Assembly (NCBI GenBank): GCA_030823955.1
Contig: JAVBYO010000008.1
Coordinates: 100,554 to 164,553 of the forward strand
Direction: 5' to 3'
Source of the DNA: Gallionellaceae bacterium
GTDB lineage: Bacteria > Pseudomonadota > Gammaproteobacteria > Burkholderiales > Gallionellaceae
DNA length: 64,000 nt
A program made the position numbers and the translations under genes. The notes under the pieces are model-generated. The model saw only the letters and a list, made by a program, of their open reading frames with translations, was not told the origin of the DNA and did no database searches. Shown here piece by piece: positions 1-10,713 of this stretch (position 1 is the first letter of the stretch; every line of letters begins with the position of its first letter).

Positions 1-25
1 CTGTAGGTGTCTTGTCGTCGTTCAT
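1..25 (-). CDS. 5' end of an unidentified gene, cut by the window edge
   Basis: On the minus strand an ATG at 25 opens a frame reading MNDDKTPT before the window ends. A GGAG Shine-Dalgarno-like sequence lies about 8 nt upstream. It follows gph in the same direction, so it is probably the next gene of the ubiG-gph operon. In several betaproteobacteria an S49-family peptidase follows gph, but eight residues cannot show that. No function is assigned. Confidence 0.4.
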
Positions 26-76
26 ACTCAGCTCCGGAACTCTTTTGTGTTCGTTATGGCGTGATGATACCGCCGA

Positions 77-802
77 TCAGGCATTTATGTAACGCAGCAG
101 TTCAAGCGGCGCTTGTACTGCGCCTGCGGCTTGCCAGGTCGCCAGCGGCGTCTCAGGCGCGATATAGCCATATTGGGCGATGATGCCGTGCATATGGGCG
201 GCATTGGCGGCTTCCATGTCGCGTTTGTCGTCGCCCAGATAGAGGCAGCGTTCGGGCGCGACACCGATCAGTTCTGCGGCATGTTGCAGGGGCAGGGGAT
301 GCGGCTTGGCCTGGGCGCAGGTGTCGCCGCTCACCAGACAGGCGGCACGTTCGGCATAACCCAGTGCCTGCATCAGCGGTACGGTGAAGCGATGCGGTTT
401 GTTGGTGACGATGCCCCAGGGCAGGCCGCGCGTCTCGATCTCGGCGATCAATTCGGCCATGCCGGGGAACAGAGTGGTGTGCGCACAGATGTGCGCGGTG
501 TAATGCGCAAGGAAGGCATCGCGCAGTCCGGCGAAACGCGCATCGTCCGGCGTGATGCCGAAGCCCAACTGGAGCAGCCCGGCCGAACCGTGCGAGGCTT
601 GCAGGCGGCTGACCGCCAGCGGCAGTGGCGGTTTGCCGTGTAAGGCGAGCACATGGTTGAGGGCGGCGCCGAGATCGGGGGCGGTGTCGGCGAAAGTGCC
701 GTCCAGGTCGAACAGGACCGCATCAACCTGATGCTCACGTGGAGCAACCTTATTCCCCTCTCCCGCTTGCGGGAGAGGGCTAAGGGAGAGGGTATTAATC
801 AC
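77..802 (-). CDS. gph: Phosphoglycolate phosphatase-like HAD hydrolase
   Basis: HAD-superfamily phosphatase, 241 aa, expected to hydrolyse 2-phosphoglycolate in the cytoplasm. Motif I is [10 protein letters not shown] (residues 27-36), with nucleophile Asp32 and general acid Asp34. Motif II is IVTNKP and motif III is YLGDDKRDM. The only usable in-frame start is a GTG at 802, which overlaps the ubiG stop by 8 bp. The first 25 or so residues (SPLPQAGEG and neighbours) are encoded by a palindromic intergenic repeat and are not part of the HAD fold. The ubiG-gph pairing is common in proteobacteria. An MupP-type N-acetylmuramic acid phosphate phosphatase is a close alternative, because gph-like genes next to ubiG often have that role. 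Confidence 0.88.
   Translation of the reverse strand: MINTLSLSPLPQAGEGNKVAPREHQVDAVLFDLDGTFADTAPDLGAALNHVLALHGKPPLPLAVSRLQASHGSAGLLQLGFGITPDDARFAGLRDAFLAHYTAHICAHTTLFPGMAELIAEIETRGLPWGIVTNKPHRFTVPLMQALGYAERAACLVSGDTCAQAKPHPLPLQHAAELIGVAPERCLYLGDDKRDMEAANAAHMHGIIAQYGYIAPETPLATWQAAGAVQAPLELLRYINA
755..792. repeat. REP-like palindrome inside the gph 5' end
   Basis: Perfect 11-bp arms CCCTCTCCCGC (756-766) and GCGGGAGAGGG (769-779) surround a TT loop, followed by a second GGGAGAGGG half-arm. Relatives occur at 12741-12780 and 39617-39680. Here the repeat is translated as the N-terminus of Gph. Confidence 0.75.
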
Positions 803-1490
803 GTCGGCAAGCGATCAGATAATTGACGTCGGTGTCTTTGCCCAGCGCGTAGGTCTTGTGCAGCGGGTCGTAACTCATGCCGCTGAGGTCAGTTATGCTC
901 AACCCGCTGTTGCGGCAGAACTGCGCCAGTTCGGACGGTTTGAGGAATTTGGCATATTCGTGGGTGCCGCGCGGCAGCATGTTCAGCACATATTCCGCGC
1001 CGATGATGGCGAGCAGGTAGGACTTGATGTTGCGGTTGAGCGTGGAGAAGAACACGTGGCCACCCGGTTTGACCAGTTTTGCGCAGGCAACGACCACCGC
1101 AGCGGGGTCGGGCACATGCTCCAGCATCTCCATGCAGGTGACCACGTCGAAAGAAGCGGGGCGCTCGGCGGCCAGTTGCTCGACCGCGATGTGGCGGTAT
1201 TCCACCTGTTTGCCGCTCTCCAGCAGATGCAGTTTTGCGACTTGCAGGGGCTTCTCGCCCAGGTCGATGCCGGTGACTTGCGCGCCTCTGCCCGCCATGC
1301 TCTCGGACAGGATGCCGCCGCCGCAGCCGACATCCAGCACGGTCTTGCCGGACAGGCCTGCGATGCGCTCGATGTAGTCCAGACGCAGCGGGTTGATGTC
1401 GTGCAGCGGTTTGAATTCACTGCTGGCATCCCACCAGCGATGGGCGAGCTGGCTGAATTTCTCGATCTCTACTGCGTCAACATTGGACAT
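795..1490 (-). CDS. ubiG: Ubiquinone biosynthesis O-methyltransferase UbiG
   Basis: SAM-dependent class I methyltransferase, 231 aa, performing both O-methylation steps of ubiquinone synthesis on the octaprenylated ring. The N-terminus has the UbiG signature [11 protein letters not shown]. Motif I is [13 protein letters not shown] (about residues 51-63), followed by VTGIDLGE and [10 protein letters not shown]. Length matches the family (about 230-240 aa). It is divergent from gyrA across a 141-bp gap and is followed by gph with an 8-bp overlap, so the two are probably co-transcribed and translationally coupled. Confidence 0.96.
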   Translation of the reverse strand: MSNVDAVEIEKFSQLAHRWWDASSEFKPLHDINPLRLDYIERIAGLSGKTVLDVGCGGGILSESMAGRGAQVTGIDLGEKPLQVAKLHLLESGKQVEYRHIAVEQLAAERPASFDVVTCMEMLEHVPDPAAVVVACAKLVKPGGHVFFSTLNRNIKSYLLAIIGAEYVLNMLPRGTHEYAKFLKPSELAQFCRNSGLSITDLSGMSYDPLHKTYALGKDTDVNYLIACRRD

Positions 1491-1561
1491 GGCGTGTTCT
1501 TCGGAAGGTAAAGTGGGGCGGAATGTAGCAAAACTGGCCTTGCGCGGCTAGCCAATTTTGC

Positions 1562-1589
1562 TTGGTCTCGAACTAGGCCGGTGTGATAA
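1562..1589 (+). promoter_or_regulatory. Candidate sigma-70 promoter of gyrA
   Basis: TTGGTC (1562-1567) and TGATAA (1584-1589) are separated by 16 bp within the 141-bp ubiG/gyrA divergent gap. Both boxes deviate from consensus, so this is a weak prediction by eye. Confidence 0.35.
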
Positions 1590-1631
1590 ACTCGCCCGCT
1601 GTTTTTTAAGCCTTTTAGGAAGCCGCCACAG

Positions 1632-4217
1632 ATGGATCAATTCGCTAAAGAAACACTCCCCGTCAGTCTCGAAGAGGAGATGCGCAAGTCTTACCTCGAA
1701 TATGCCATGAGTGTGATCGTCGGGCGCGCGCTGCCCGATGCCCGCGACGGCCTGAAGCCGGTGCACAGGCGCGTGCTGTTCGCCATGCACGAGCTTTCCA
1801 ACGACTGGAACCGAGCCTACAAGAAATCGGCGCGTATCGTCGGCGATGTGATCGGTAAGTACCATCCGCACGGCGACACGGCGGTGTACGACACCATCGT
1901 GCGTATGGCGCAGGACTTCTCGCTGCGTTATCCGCTGGTGGACGGGCAGGGTAACTTCGGTTCGGTGGACGGCGATAACGCTGCGGCGATGCGTTACACC
2001 GAGATCCGCATGGCGCGTATCGCGCACGAACTGCTGGCCGATCTGGATAAAGAAACTGTGGACTTCGGGCCGAACTACGACGGTTCTGAGCAGGAGCCGC
2101 TGGTGTTCCCGGCGCGTTTCCCCAATCTGCTGGTGAACGGCTCGTCCGGTATCGCCGTGGGTATGGCGACCAACATCCCGCCGCACAATCTTTCCGAAGT
2201 GATCGATGCCTGCTTCGCGTTGTTGAAGAATCCGGACATAGATATCGAGGAGCTGATCGACATCGTTCCCGCGCCGGACTTCCCGACGGCGGGCTTCATC
2301 TACGGTCTGGCCGGGGTGAAGGAGGGCTACCGCACCGGACGCGGTCGCGTGGTGATGCGCGGACGTACCCACTTCGAGGATTTGGACAAGAGCGGTAGCC
2401 GCCAGGCCATCGTCATCGACGAGCTGCCTTACCAGGTGAACAAGGCCAACCTGCTCATCAAGGTGGGCGAGCTGGTGCGCGAGAAGAAGATCGAGGGCAT
2501 CACCGAGATCCGTGACGAATCGGACAAGTCCGGTATGCGCGCGGTGATCGAGTTGCGCCGTGGCGAGATGCCGGAAGTGGTGCTCAATCACTTGTTCAAG
2601 CAGACGCAGTTGCAGGACAGCTTCGGCATGAACATGGTGGCATTGCTGGACGGCCAGCCGCAACTGCTCAATCTGAAACAATTCCTCGACGCCTTCCTGC
2701 GCCACCGCCGCGAAGTGGTGACGCGCCGCACGATCTTTGAACTGCGCAAGGCGCGTGAACGCGGCCATATCCTGGAAGGTCTGGCAGTCGCCCTGTCCAA
2801 TGTGGACGAGATCATCGCGCTGATCAAGGCGGCAGCGACCCCGGCTATCGCCAAACAGGAGTTGATGGCGCAAGCGTGGCGCTCTTCGCTGGTGGAAGAG
2901 ATGTTGAGCCGTGTGAGTGATGCCTCGCGTCCCGAGACGCTGGCACCCGAGTTCGGCATGTTGGGTAGCGGCAATCAGCGCGCATACAAACTTTCCGACG
3001 CGCAGGCGCAGGCCATCCTCGAGTTGCGTCTGCAACGCCTGACCGGGCTGGAGCAGGACAAGATCGTGGGTGAATACCGCGAGGTGATGGAAAAGATCAC
3101 CGACCTGCTCGACATACTGGCCAAGCCGGAGCGTGTGACGCAGATCATCAACGACGAGTTGGTAGCGATCAAATCGCAATACGGCGACAAACGCCGCAGT
3201 GAGATCGTCACCCACACGCAGGACATGAGCATGGAAGACTTCATCACGCCGGAAGACGTGGTGGTCACCCTGTCGCACGGCGGTTATATGAAGGCGCAGA
3301 AGCTGGACGAATACCGCGCGCAGAAACGCGGCGGACGCGGCAAGCAGGCGGCCTCGACCAAGGAAGACGATTTCGTCGACAATCTGTTCATCGCCAACAC
3401 ACACGATTACATTCTGTGTTTCTCCAGTCGCGGTCGCGTGTACTGGCTCAAGGTGTACGACGTGCCGCTGGGTACCCGCATCAGCCGCGGCAAACCTATC
3501 GTCAATCTGTTGCCGCTGGAAGAGGGCGAGAAGATCAACGCCATCCTGCCGGTGAAGGATTTCCCCGAAGACAAGTTCGTGTTCTTCGCCACCAGCGACG
3601 GTACCGTGAAGAAGACACCGTTGTCCGACTTTGCCAATCCGCGCAAAGCCGGCATCATCGCCATCAATCTGGACGAGGGTGACTTCCTCATCGGCGTGGC
3701 GATCACCGACGGCAAGCATGATGTGATGCTGTTCTCCGACGAAGGTCGCGCGGTGCGTTTTGAAGAAGAAGACGTGCGTCCGCTGGGTCGCGCCACGCGC
3801 GGTGTGCGCGGTATGAACCTGGCCAAGGGCGGCAAGGTGATCGCGCTGCTGGTGGCCGAGAACGAAGAGCAGACGGTGTTGACCGCGACCGAGAACGGTT
3901 ACGGCAAGCGTACGCCTATCATCGAGTACACCCGTCATGGTCGCGGCACGCAAGGTATCACCGCGATCCAGACCTCCGAGCGCAACGGCAAGGTGGTGGC
4001 GGCGACGCTGGTCAACAGCGAAGACGAGATCATGCTCATCGGCACCAACGGTGTGCTGATCCGCACCCGCGTCAAGGAGATCCGCGAGATGAGCCGTGCC
4101 ACACAGGGCGTGACGCTGATCAATCTGGAGAAGGGCGAGAAACTGGCCGGGCTGAGCCGTATCGCCGATCCGGAAGATGACGAGGCGGAAGACGGCTTGG
4201 ACGAAAGCGCAGAATAA
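1632..4217 (+). CDS. gyrA: DNA gyrase subunit A
   Basis: Breakage-reunion subunit of the type II topoisomerase that introduces negative supercoils, 861 aa. Catalytic Tyr122 lies in AAAMRYTE. The quinolone-resistance region reads GDTAVYD, giving Thr83 and Asp87 in E. coli numbering; Thr83 is also the wild-type residue in some susceptible species such as Pseudomonas aeruginosa. The GyrA box QKRGGRG (about residue 564) opens the C-terminal DNA-wrapping beta-pinwheel, and the tail is acidic. AGGA lies 11 nt before the ATG. serC follows 25 nt after the stop. The gyrA-serC-serA-pheA order is typical of betaproteobacteria. Confidence 0.98.
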   Translation: MDQFAKETLPVSLEEEMRKSYLEYAMSVIVGRALPDARDGLKPVHRRVLFAMHELSNDWNRAYKKSARIVGDVIGKYHPHGDTAVYDTIVRMAQDFSLRYPLVDGQGNFGSVDGDNAAAMRYTEIRMARIAHELLADLDKETVDFGPNYDGSEQEPLVFPARFPNLLVNGSSGIAVGMATNIPPHNLSEVIDACFALLKNPDIDIEELIDIVPAPDFPTAGFIYGLAGVKEGYRTGRGRVVMRGRTHFEDLDKSGSRQAIVIDELPYQVNKANLLIKVGELVREKKIEGITEIRDESDKSGMRAVIELRRGEMPEVVLNHLFKQTQLQDSFGMNMVALLDGQPQLLNLKQFLDAFLRHRREVVTRRTIFELRKARERGHILEGLAVALSNVDEIIALIKAAATPAIAKQELMAQAWRSSLVEEMLSRVSDASRPETLAPEFGMLGSGNQRAYKLSDAQAQAILELRLQRLTGLEQDKIVGEYREVMEKITDLLDILAKPERVTQIINDELVAIKSQYGDKRRSEIVTHTQDMSMEDFITPEDVVVTLSHGGYMKAQKLDEYRAQKRGGRGKQAASTKEDDFVDNLFIANTHDYILCFSSRGRVYWLKVYDVPLGTRISRGKPIVNLLPLEEGEKINAILPVKDFPEDKFVFFATSDGTVKKTPLSDFANPRKAGIIAINLDEGDFLIGVAITDGKHDVMLFSDEGRAVRFEEEDVRPLGRATRGVRGMNLAKGGKVIALLVAENEEQTVLTATENGYGKRTPIIEYTRHGRGTQGITAIQTSERNGKVVAATLVNSEDEIMLIGTNGVLIRTRVKEIREMSRATQGVTLINLEKGEKLAGLSRIADPEDDEAEDGLDESAE

Positions 4218-4242
4218 AACTAATCATCAGGAGGAAATGCCC

Positions 4243-5325
4243 ATGACCATTTACAACTTCAGTGCAGGCCCCGCAGTATTGCCGAAAGAAGTGTTGCAGC
4301 AGGCGCAGGCGGAACTCGTCGACTGGCGCGGCAGCGGCATGTCGGTGATGGAGATGTCGCATCGCGGCAAGGAGTACATGGGCATACACGCACAGGCCGA
4401 AGCCGATCTGCGCGAACTGATGGCCATCCCGGCCAATTACAAGGTGCTGTTCCTGCAAGGCGGCGCGCATCTGCAATTCTCCATGATCCCGTTCAATTTG
4501 TTGCGCGGCAAAGCTTCCGCCGATTACGTGAACACCGGCGAATGGTCGAAGAAGGCCATCGGTGAAGCGAAGAAGTTCTGCAACGTGAACGTGGTGGCCG
4601 ACAACAAAGACAAGAACTGCACCTATGTGCCCGCGTTCGATACCTGGAAGCTGGATAAGAACGCGGCCTATGTGCACTACACGCCGAACGAGACCATCGG
4701 CGGCGTGGAGTTCGACTGGGTGCCAAATGTGGGTGAAGTGCCGCTGGTGGCGGACATGTCGTCCAACATCCTGTCGCGTCCCGTCGATGTGTGGAAATAC
4801 GGCATGATCTATGCTGGCGCGCAGAAAAACATCGGCCCGGCGGGATTGACGCTGGTGATCGTGCGCGAAGACCTGATCGGTCATGCCGATCCGCGCCTGC
4901 CCACCATGCTGGACTACAAGACACATTCCGAGAACGATTCGATGTACAACACGCCGCCCACTTTCGCCATCTACATGGCGGGACTGGTGTTCCAGTGGCT
5001 GAAGAAGTACGGCGGCATCGGCGCGATGGAGCGGCACAACATCGCCAAGGCAAATCTGCTGTACGCGGCCATCGATGCCAGCAACGGTTTCTACAATTGT
5101 CCGGTGAACAAGGCCGACCGTTCGCGCATGAACGTGCCGTTCACGCTGAAGGACGCCAATCTGGACGGCGAATTCCTGAAGCAGGCGGATGCGCGCGGTT
5201 TGCTGCAACTCAAGGGGCACCGTTCCGTGGGCGGCATGCGCGCGTCCATCTACAACGCGATGCCGCTCGAGGGTGTGCAGGTACTCGTTGCGTTCATGAA
5301 CGAGTTCGCCCGCAGCAGGGGCTGA
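4243..5325 (+). CDS. serC: Phosphoserine aminotransferase
   Basis: PLP-dependent class V aminotransferase, 360 aa. It converts 3-phosphohydroxypyruvate to phosphoserine, and also acts in pyridoxal phosphate synthesis. It opens with [11 protein letters not shown], and the PLP-lysine region reads [12 protein letters not shown]. Two in-frame ATGs exist (4237 and 4243). The AGGAGG at 4229-4234 is only 2 nt from the first but 8 nt from the second, so 4243 was chosen. The stop directly abuts the next start (TGA then ATG), consistent with coupling to the downstream phosphoglycerate dehydrogenase. Confidence 0.96.
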   Translation: MTIYNFSAGPAVLPKEVLQQAQAELVDWRGSGMSVMEMSHRGKEYMGIHAQAEADLRELMAIPANYKVLFLQGGAHLQFSMIPFNLLRGKASADYVNTGEWSKKAIGEAKKFCNVNVVADNKDKNCTYVPAFDTWKLDKNAAYVHYTPNETIGGVEFDWVPNVGEVPLVADMSSNILSRPVDVWKYGMIYAGAQKNIGPAGLTLVIVREDLIGHADPRLPTMLDYKTHSENDSMYNTPPTFAIYMAGLVFQWLKKYGGIGAMERHNIAKANLLYAAIDASNGFYNCPVNKADRSRMNVPFTLKDANLDGEFLKQADARGLLQLKGHRSVGGMRASIYNAMPLEGVQVLVAFMNEFARSRG

Positions 5326-6525
5326 ATGTCCGGCATGGGCAAGACCTTCCATATCCTCACGCTAAACAAGATCTCGCCGGTCGGCTTGAAGCGGCTACCT
5401 GCGCCGCGTTATCAGGTGGGCGACAAGGTCGCGCAGCCGGATGCCATTCTGGTGCGCTCGCACGACATGCATGACATGGACATTCCCGCCGCTGTGCTGG
5501 CTATCGCGCGGGCCGGGGCGGGAACCAACAACGTGCCGGTGCAGAAGCTGAGCGCGCGCGGCGTGCCGGTGTTCAATGCACCGGGCGCGAATGCCAATGC
5601 GGTGAAGGAGCTGGTTATCACCGGCATGTTGCTGGCTGCACGTAATGTGGTACCGGCGCTGAGATTCACCGCTGCTCTGCACGGCGACGATGCGACCCTG
5701 CACAAGCTGGTCGAGGACGGCAAAAAGGATTTTGCGGGTAGCGAGTTGCGTGGCCGCACACTGGGCATCATGGGGCTGGGGGCGATCGGTCGTCTGGTGG
5801 CCGATACCGCGCTCGGTCTCGGTATGAAAGTGATCGGCTACGATCCGGAGATCACTGTGGAGGCGGCGTGGAGCTTGTCGTCGCAGGTGAAGAAGGCGAA
5901 CAGTATCGAAGACTTGCTCAAGCACAGTGATTTCGTGACGCTGCATGTGCCGCTGCTGGACGCGACACGCAATCTCATCGATGACAAACGTGTGGCGGTC
6001 ATGAAGTCCGGCGCGGTGCTGCTGAACTTCTCGCGTGATGCCATCGTCAGCGAGGCGGCGGTCGTTGCCGGACTGGCGAGCGGACATCTGCGTTGTTATG
6101 TGTGCGACTTCCCCAGCAACAAGACCATCGTCAACGACAAGATCATCGCGCTGCCGCATCTGGGCGCTTCCACCGCAGAGGCGGAGGAGAACTGTGCGGT
6201 GATGGTGGCCGAACAACTGCGCGAATATCTGGAGCACGGCAACATCACCAATACGGTGAACTTCCCCAATGTCGTCATGCCGCGCGAATCGGCGTTCCGC
6301 CTGGCCATCGCCAATACCAATGTGCCGAACATGCTGGGACAGATATCGACGGCATTGGCGGGGGCGGGGATCAATATCCACAATATGATGAACAAATCGC
6401 GCGGCGAGATGGCCTACACCCTGGTGGACACCGACACGGTGTTGCCGGATACCCTGATCGCGCGGATCGCCGCCATCCCCGGCGTGCTGATGGTGCGCGC
6501 GTTGCCGCTGGAGTCGGACGAATGA
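5326..6525 (+). CDS. serA: D-3-phosphoglycerate dehydrogenase with ACT domain
   Basis: D-isomer-specific 2-hydroxyacid dehydrogenase, 399 aa, catalysing the first step of serine synthesis (3-phosphoglycerate to 3-phosphohydroxypyruvate, NAD-dependent). The Rossmann motif is GIMGLGAIGRLVAD (around residue 148). The family's catalytic Arg/Glu/His residues are expected, and PHLGASTAEAE contains the catalytic His. The last 80 or so residues form an ACT domain, normally a serine feedback site. It begins immediately after the serC stop and overlaps pheA by 4 bp (ATGA). This is the short PGDH form found in the betaproteobacterial serC-serA-pheA cluster, distinct from the E. coli locus. Confidence 0.93.
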   Translation: MSGMGKTFHILTLNKISPVGLKRLPAPRYQVGDKVAQPDAILVRSHDMHDMDIPAAVLAIARAGAGTNNVPVQKLSARGVPVFNAPGANANAVKELVITGMLLAARNVVPALRFTAALHGDDATLHKLVEDGKKDFAGSELRGRTLGIMGLGAIGRLVADTALGLGMKVIGYDPEITVEAAWSLSSQVKKANSIEDLLKHSDFVTLHVPLLDATRNLIDDKRVAVMKSGAVLLNFSRDAIVSEAAVVAGLASGHLRCYVCDFPSNKTIVNDKIIALPHLGASTAEAEENCAVMVAEQLREYLEHGNITNTVNFPNVVMPRESAFRLAIANTNVPNMLGQISTALAGAGINIHNMMNKSRGEMAYTLVDTDTVLPDTLIARIAAIPGVLMVRALPLESDE

Positions 6526-7586
6526 GTGACGATTTGAAGAAATTCCGCGCGCAGATCGACCGTATTGATGACGATTTGCTCAAGCTGTTCAATGAGCGCG
6601 CCAAGCTGGCGCAGCAGATCGGCCACGCCAAAGGCAACAGCGCGGTGCTGCGTCCCGAGCGCGAAGCGCAGGTGTTGCAGCGTCTGCAAGCGGCCAATAC
6701 CGGGCCGCTCGGCAATGCCGCCGTGGCACAGTTGTTCACCGAAGTGATGTCGCATTGCCGCGCGCTGGAAGCGCCGCTTACCATTGCCTATCTCGGCCCG
6801 CAGGGCACGTTCACGGAAGCGGCGGCGCTGAAACGATTCGGCGCCGCGACGCAGGGGCAGCCCTGCGCCACCATCGACGAGGTGTTTCAGGCGGTGGAGA
6901 GCGGTGCGGCGCATTACGGTGTGGTGCCGGTGGAGAATTCCACCGAAGGCGCGGTCGGTCGTACACTCGACCTGTTGCTGAACAGCAGCCTCAATATCTG
7001 CGGCGAGGTGTTGCTACAGGTGCACCAGTGCCTGATGTCGAACGAGAGCGATCTGTCGCTGGTGCGCAAGGTGTATTCGCATCCGCAGTCGTTCGGACAA
7101 TGCCAGAGTTGGCTGCACGCGCATCTGCCGCATGTAGAACGGGTCACCGCGTCCAGTAACGCCGATGCGGCGCGGCTGGCGGCGGAAGAATCTTTTGCCG
7201 CCGCGATCGGCGGTGCACAGGCGGCGGAACATTTCAGGCTGAAGGTGCTGGCCGCGAACATCGAGGATGATGCGCGCAACACCACACGTTTTTTGGTCAT
7301 CGGTAAACAGGAGGTGGCTCCGTCTGGGCGCGACCGCACCTCGCTGGTGATGTCCGCTGCGAACCGTCCGGGCGCGGTGCATGACCTGCTGGTGCCGCTG
7401 GCGCAGAACGGGGTGTCCATGACCAAGCTGGAATCGCGTCCCAGTCGTGCCGGTCTGTGGGAATACGTGTTCTATGTGGATATCGAAGGCCATCAGGCCG
7501 ATGCCAAGGTCGCCGCTGCATTGGGGCAACTCAAGCAGATCGCGGCGTTCGTCAAGGTGCTGGGTTCCTACCCGGTCGCCGTTTGA
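6522..7586 (+). CDS. pheA: Chorismate mutase / prephenate dehydratase (P-protein)
   Basis: Bifunctional enzyme of phenylalanine synthesis, 354 aa. The N-terminal AroQ chorismate mutase covers about residues 1-85 (FRAQIDRIDDDLLKLFNERA). The prephenate dehydratase domain starts at AYLGPQGTFTE and ends with the catalytic TTRF motif. A C-terminal ACT domain carries the ESRPSR phenylalanine-binding motif. The ATG overlaps the serA stop (ATGA). It is the last gene of the first block; a 118-bp gap without an obvious terminator separates it from hisC. Confidence 0.97.
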   Translation: MSDDLKKFRAQIDRIDDDLLKLFNERAKLAQQIGHAKGNSAVLRPEREAQVLQRLQAANTGPLGNAAVAQLFTEVMSHCRALEAPLTIAYLGPQGTFTEAAALKRFGAATQGQPCATIDEVFQAVESGAAHYGVVPVENSTEGAVGRTLDLLLNSSLNICGEVLLQVHQCLMSNESDLSLVRKVYSHPQSFGQCQSWLHAHLPHVERVTASSNADAARLAAEESFAAAIGGAQAAEHFRLKVLAANIEDDARNTTRFLVIGKQEVAPSGRDRTSLVMSAANRPGAVHDLLVPLAQNGVSMTKLESRPSRAGLWEYVFYVDIEGHQADAKVAAALGQLKQIAAFVKVLGSYPVAV

Positions 7587-7704
7587 ATAATGATTATTAA
7601 ATAATCGCCGGGACACGAAAAAGCATAACGCTCCCAGTAGAATCCGTTGCGTTTTTTTGCGTGTCTCTCCGTATCTTTAAAGCTTCTGTGGTGGATTTTG
7701 ATTT

Positions 7705-8826
7705 ATGAATTACTGTGATTTGGCACCATCCTATGTTCGTTCCATTGCCCCATATCAACCGGGCAAGCCCATCTCCGAGCTGGAGCGCGAGCTGGGCATC
7801 ACCGGCATCGTCAAGCTGGCTTCCAACGAGAATCCGCTGGGGGCGAGCGCTGCGTCGGTCGCCGCGATGCATGAGGCGATCAAGACCATCGCGCTATACC
7901 CGGACGGCAACGGTTTCGAACTGAAGGACGCGCTGGTGAAACGTTACGGCGTGACACATGCCAGCGTCACGCTGGGCAACGGCAGCAACGATCTGCTGGA
8001 ACTGTCCGCGCGCGCCTTTCTCGCGCCCGGCGACAAAGTGGTGTATTCGGCGCACGCCTTTGCGGTGTATGCGCTGGCCACACAGGCGGTCGGGGCGAGC
8101 GGGATCAGCGTGCCGGCGGCCCAAGGGTACGGCCATGACCTGCCCGCGATGCTCGCTGCCGCCAAGGACAACAAGGCCAAGATGGTGTTCATCGCCAATC
8201 CCAACAACCCCACCGGCACTTTCCTGAGTGCGGATGCCCTGCGCAAGTTCATGCGCGGTCTGCCTGCGGAGATACTGGTGGTGCTGGACGAGGCCTACAA
8301 CGAATATCTGCCGGAAGATAAACGTTACGACAGCGTGAGCTGGCTGAAGGAGTATCCCAATCTCATCATCTCGCGCACCTTCTCCAAGGCCTACGGTCTG
8401 GCCGGTCTGCGTGTGGGGTACGCGCTGGCGCACGAGCAGGTGACGGACATGCTGAACCGTGTGCGCCAGCCGTTCAATGTGAACAGTGTGGCGCAGGCGG
8501 CGGCGGTGGCGGCCTTCCGCGACGTGTCTTTCGTGAAGAAGACCTTCGAGCTGAACCAACGCGGTATGGTGCAGATCACCGAGGGTTTGACCAGGCTGGG
8601 GCTGGAATACATCCCCTCGTTCGGCAATTTTGTGGCGTTCCGCATCGGCGGGGCGACGGCGATGTACCGACGCTTACTCGAACTGGGCGTGATCGTGCGC
8701 CCGATAGCGAACTACGACATGCCGGACTGGTTGCGCGTGAGTATCGGTCTGGAAAGTGAGAATGCCAAATTTTTAGCTGCGCTGGAGAAGGCAATGGGCC
8801 AGCAAGTACATGGAGAAAAGAAATGA
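7705..8826 (+). CDS. hisC: Histidinol-phosphate / aromatic aminotransferase
   Basis: Class I/II PLP-dependent aminotransferase, 373 aa. The N-terminal IVKLASNENPLG and the PLP-lysine motif SRTFSKAYGLAGLR are diagnostic of the HisC family. The enzyme converts imidazole-acetol phosphate to histidinol phosphate. In this supergroup position, between pheA and aroF/tyrA, the paralogue often acts mainly on phenylpyruvate or 4-hydroxyphenylpyruvate, so an aromatic transaminase role is plausible. It overlaps the next gene by 4 bp (ATGA). Confidence 0.92.
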   Translation: MNYCDLAPSYVRSIAPYQPGKPISELERELGITGIVKLASNENPLGASAASVAAMHEAIKTIALYPDGNGFELKDALVKRYGVTHASVTLGNGSNDLLELSARAFLAPGDKVVYSAHAFAVYALATQAVGASGISVPAAQGYGHDLPAMLAAAKDNKAKMVFIANPNNPTGTFLSADALRKFMRGLPAEILVVLDEAYNEYLPEDKRYDSVSWLKEYPNLIISRTFSKAYGLAGLRVGYALAHEQVTDMLNRVRQPFNVNSVAQAAAVAAFRDVSFVKKTFELNQRGMVQITEGLTRLGLEYIPSFGNFVAFRIGGATAMYRRLLELGVIVRPIANYDMPDWLRVSIGLESENAKFLAALEKAMGQQVHGEKK

Positions 8827-9839
8827 TTATCGTAATGGGCAGGGAAGTGACCGACGAACAGATCGGTACCGTGGTGAAGAAACTGGAAGTGGCCGGACTC
8901 AAGGCCAACATCTCGCGCGGCATCGAGCGCACCGTGATCGGTGCCATCGGTGACGAGCGCAAGCTGGATGCGGATATGTTCACCTCGCTGCCGGGCGTGG
9001 AATCGGCGATGCACATCGCCAAACAATACAAGATCGTGTCGCGCGAATCGCACAAGCAGGACACGGTCATCGACATCGGCGGCATTAAGCTGGGCGGCAA
9101 CCAGATCCAGGTGATCGCCGGGCCGTGTTCGGTGGAGACACAATCGCAGATGGACCTGTCGGCACAGTTCACCCACGAGGCGGGTTGCCGTCTGATGCGC
9201 GGTGGCGCGTTCAAGCCGCGCACCAGTCCTTACGCCTTCCAGGGCAAGGGTGTGGAGGGGTTGAACATATTCCGCAAGGCGGCCAGCCGTTACAAACTGC
9301 CTATCGTCACCGAGCTGATGGATGTGCGCCAGATCGACGCTTTTCTCGAATACGATGTGGATGCCATCCAGATCGGTACACGCAACATGCAGAACTTCGA
9401 CCTGCTCAAGGAAGTCGGGCGTCTTAACAAACCCGTCATTCTCAAGCGCGGCATGTCGGCCACCATCAGCGAATGGCTGATGGCGGCGGAATACATCGCG
9501 GCGGGCGGCAACCACAACATCATCTTCTGTGAACGCGGCATACGCACTTTCGAGACCTACTACCGCAACGTGCTGGACGTGACCGCGATCCCGGTGCTGA
9601 AGAAAGAGACCCACCTGCCGGTGATCGTCGATCCTTCACACGCGGGCGGCAAAGCGTGGATGGTACCGGCGTTGTCGCAGGCGGCCATCGCCGCCGGTGC
9701 CGACGGCCTGCTGGTCGAGATGCATCCCAGCCCGTGCGACGCATGGTGTGATGCCGATCAGGCACTGACCCCGGATGAGCTGAAGAAGCTGATGGGTACA
9801 CTCGGCGCGATCGCCGGGGCGATCGGCAGGACGATCTAA
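8823..9839 (+). CDS. aroF: DAHP synthase, class I-beta
   Basis: 3-deoxy-7-phosphoheptulonate synthase, 338 aa, condensing PEP and erythrose 4-phosphate as the entry step of the shikimate pathway. Residues 1-80 form the ferredoxin-like regulatory domain of the AroA I-beta type (Thermotoga-like). The barrel follows with VIAGPCSVE, RGGAFKPRTSPYAFQG, LKRGMSAT and VDPSHAGG, whose Cys, His, Glu and Asp residues bind metal in the family. It overlaps hisC by 4 bp and is 4 bp before tyrA, in one operon. The FL domain suggests tyrosine or prephenate feedback, which is inferred. Confidence 0.95.
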   Translation: MIIVMGREVTDEQIGTVVKKLEVAGLKANISRGIERTVIGAIGDERKLDADMFTSLPGVESAMHIAKQYKIVSRESHKQDTVIDIGGIKLGGNQIQVIAGPCSVETQSQMDLSAQFTHEAGCRLMRGGAFKPRTSPYAFQGKGVEGLNIFRKAASRYKLPIVTELMDVRQIDAFLEYDVDAIQIGTRNMQNFDLLKEVGRLNKPVILKRGMSATISEWLMAAEYIAAGGNHNIIFCERGIRTFETYYRNVLDVTAIPVLKKETHLPVIVDPSHAGGKAWMVPALSQAAIAAGADGLLVEMHPSPCDAWCDADQALTPDELKKLMGTLGAIAGAIGRTI

Positions 9840-9843
9840 AACC

Positions 9844-10713
9844 ATGCAGCCGCTCCTGGGCAAAGTCGTCATCTTCGGCGCCGGCCTGATCGGCGGGTCG
9901 TTCGCGCTGGCTTTACGCAAAGCCAATGCGGTGAGCGAGGTGGTCGGTTTCGGGCGCGGCGCGGCGACTTTGAACGAAGCCAGGAAGCTCGGCATTTTGG
10001 ATCGTATCGGCGAAGATGTGGCACAGGAGGTGTGTGATGCCGATCTGGTGCTGCTGGCTACGCCGGTGGCGCAGATGGCCGAGCTGTTCAGCCGTATCGC
10101 GCCACATCTGGGTACCCATACGCTGGTCACCGACGGCGGCAGTACTAAGGGAGATGTGGTGGCTGCGGCGCGTGTGCATCTGGGCAGCAAACTTGCGCAG
10201 TTCGTTCCGGCGCACCCCATCGCGGGAGCCGAGAAGAGTGGTGCCGCTGCCGCGCAGGCCGATCTGTATCAGGGCAAGAGAGTGGTGCTCACGCCGTTGC
10301 CGGAAAACTCGGCGCAGTCGGTGGCGCGGGTGCGCAAAGCTTGGGAGTTGTGCGGCGCCAAGGTGAGCGAGTTGACTGCGCAGCAGCACGACGAGGTGTT
10401 TGCGGCGGTGAGCCATCTGCCGCATCTGCTGTCGTTCGCACTGGTGCATGATCTGGCGCAGCGCGATAACCGCGAACAGTTGCTGTCTTTCGCCGCCAGC
10501 GGTTTTCGCGACTTCACCCGCATCGCGGCCAGCTCGCCGGAGATGTGGCGCGATATCTGCATGGCCAACCGGGACGCGCTGATGATAGAGCTGCGGCAAT
10601 ATGCCGCCGAGCTGTATGTGTTGCATCAGGCACTGGAACACAACGACGCGGCCAAGCTGGAAGAGATGTTCAGTTTGGCGCGCGAAGTGCGCAGCACCTG
10701 GTCCCCGCAATAA
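9844..10713 (+). CDS. tyrA: Prephenate dehydrogenase
   Basis: NAD(P)-dependent dehydrogenase of tyrosine synthesis, 289 aa. The Rossmann motif is [17 protein letters not shown] (residues 8-24). Further family motifs are [26 protein letters not shown] (catalytic His region) and [12 protein letters not shown]. No ACT or chorismate mutase domain is fused. It sits between aroF and aroA with 4-bp and 17-bp gaps, so it belongs to the aromatic operon. Confidence 0.95.
   Translation: MQPLLGKVVIFGAGLIGGSFALALRKANAVSEVVGFGRGAATLNEARKLGILDRIGEDVAQEVCDADLVLLATPVAQMAELFSRIAPHLGTHTLVTDGGSTKGDVVAAARVHLGSKLAQFVPAHPIAGAEKSGAAAAQADLYQGKRVVLTPLPENSAQSVARVRKAWELCGAKVSELTAQQHDEVFAAVSHLPHLLSFALVHDLAQRDNREQLLSFAASGFRDFTRIAASSPEMWRDICMANRDALMIELRQYAAELYVLHQALEHNDAAKLEEMFSLAREVRSTWSPQ

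Noticed and set aside
1548..3953. 801-aa open frame on the minus strand opposite gyrA
   Set aside because: Pure antisense shadow of a high-GC gene; low-complexity His/Arg/Gln-rich translation with no domain, and gyrA is unmistakable on the other strand.
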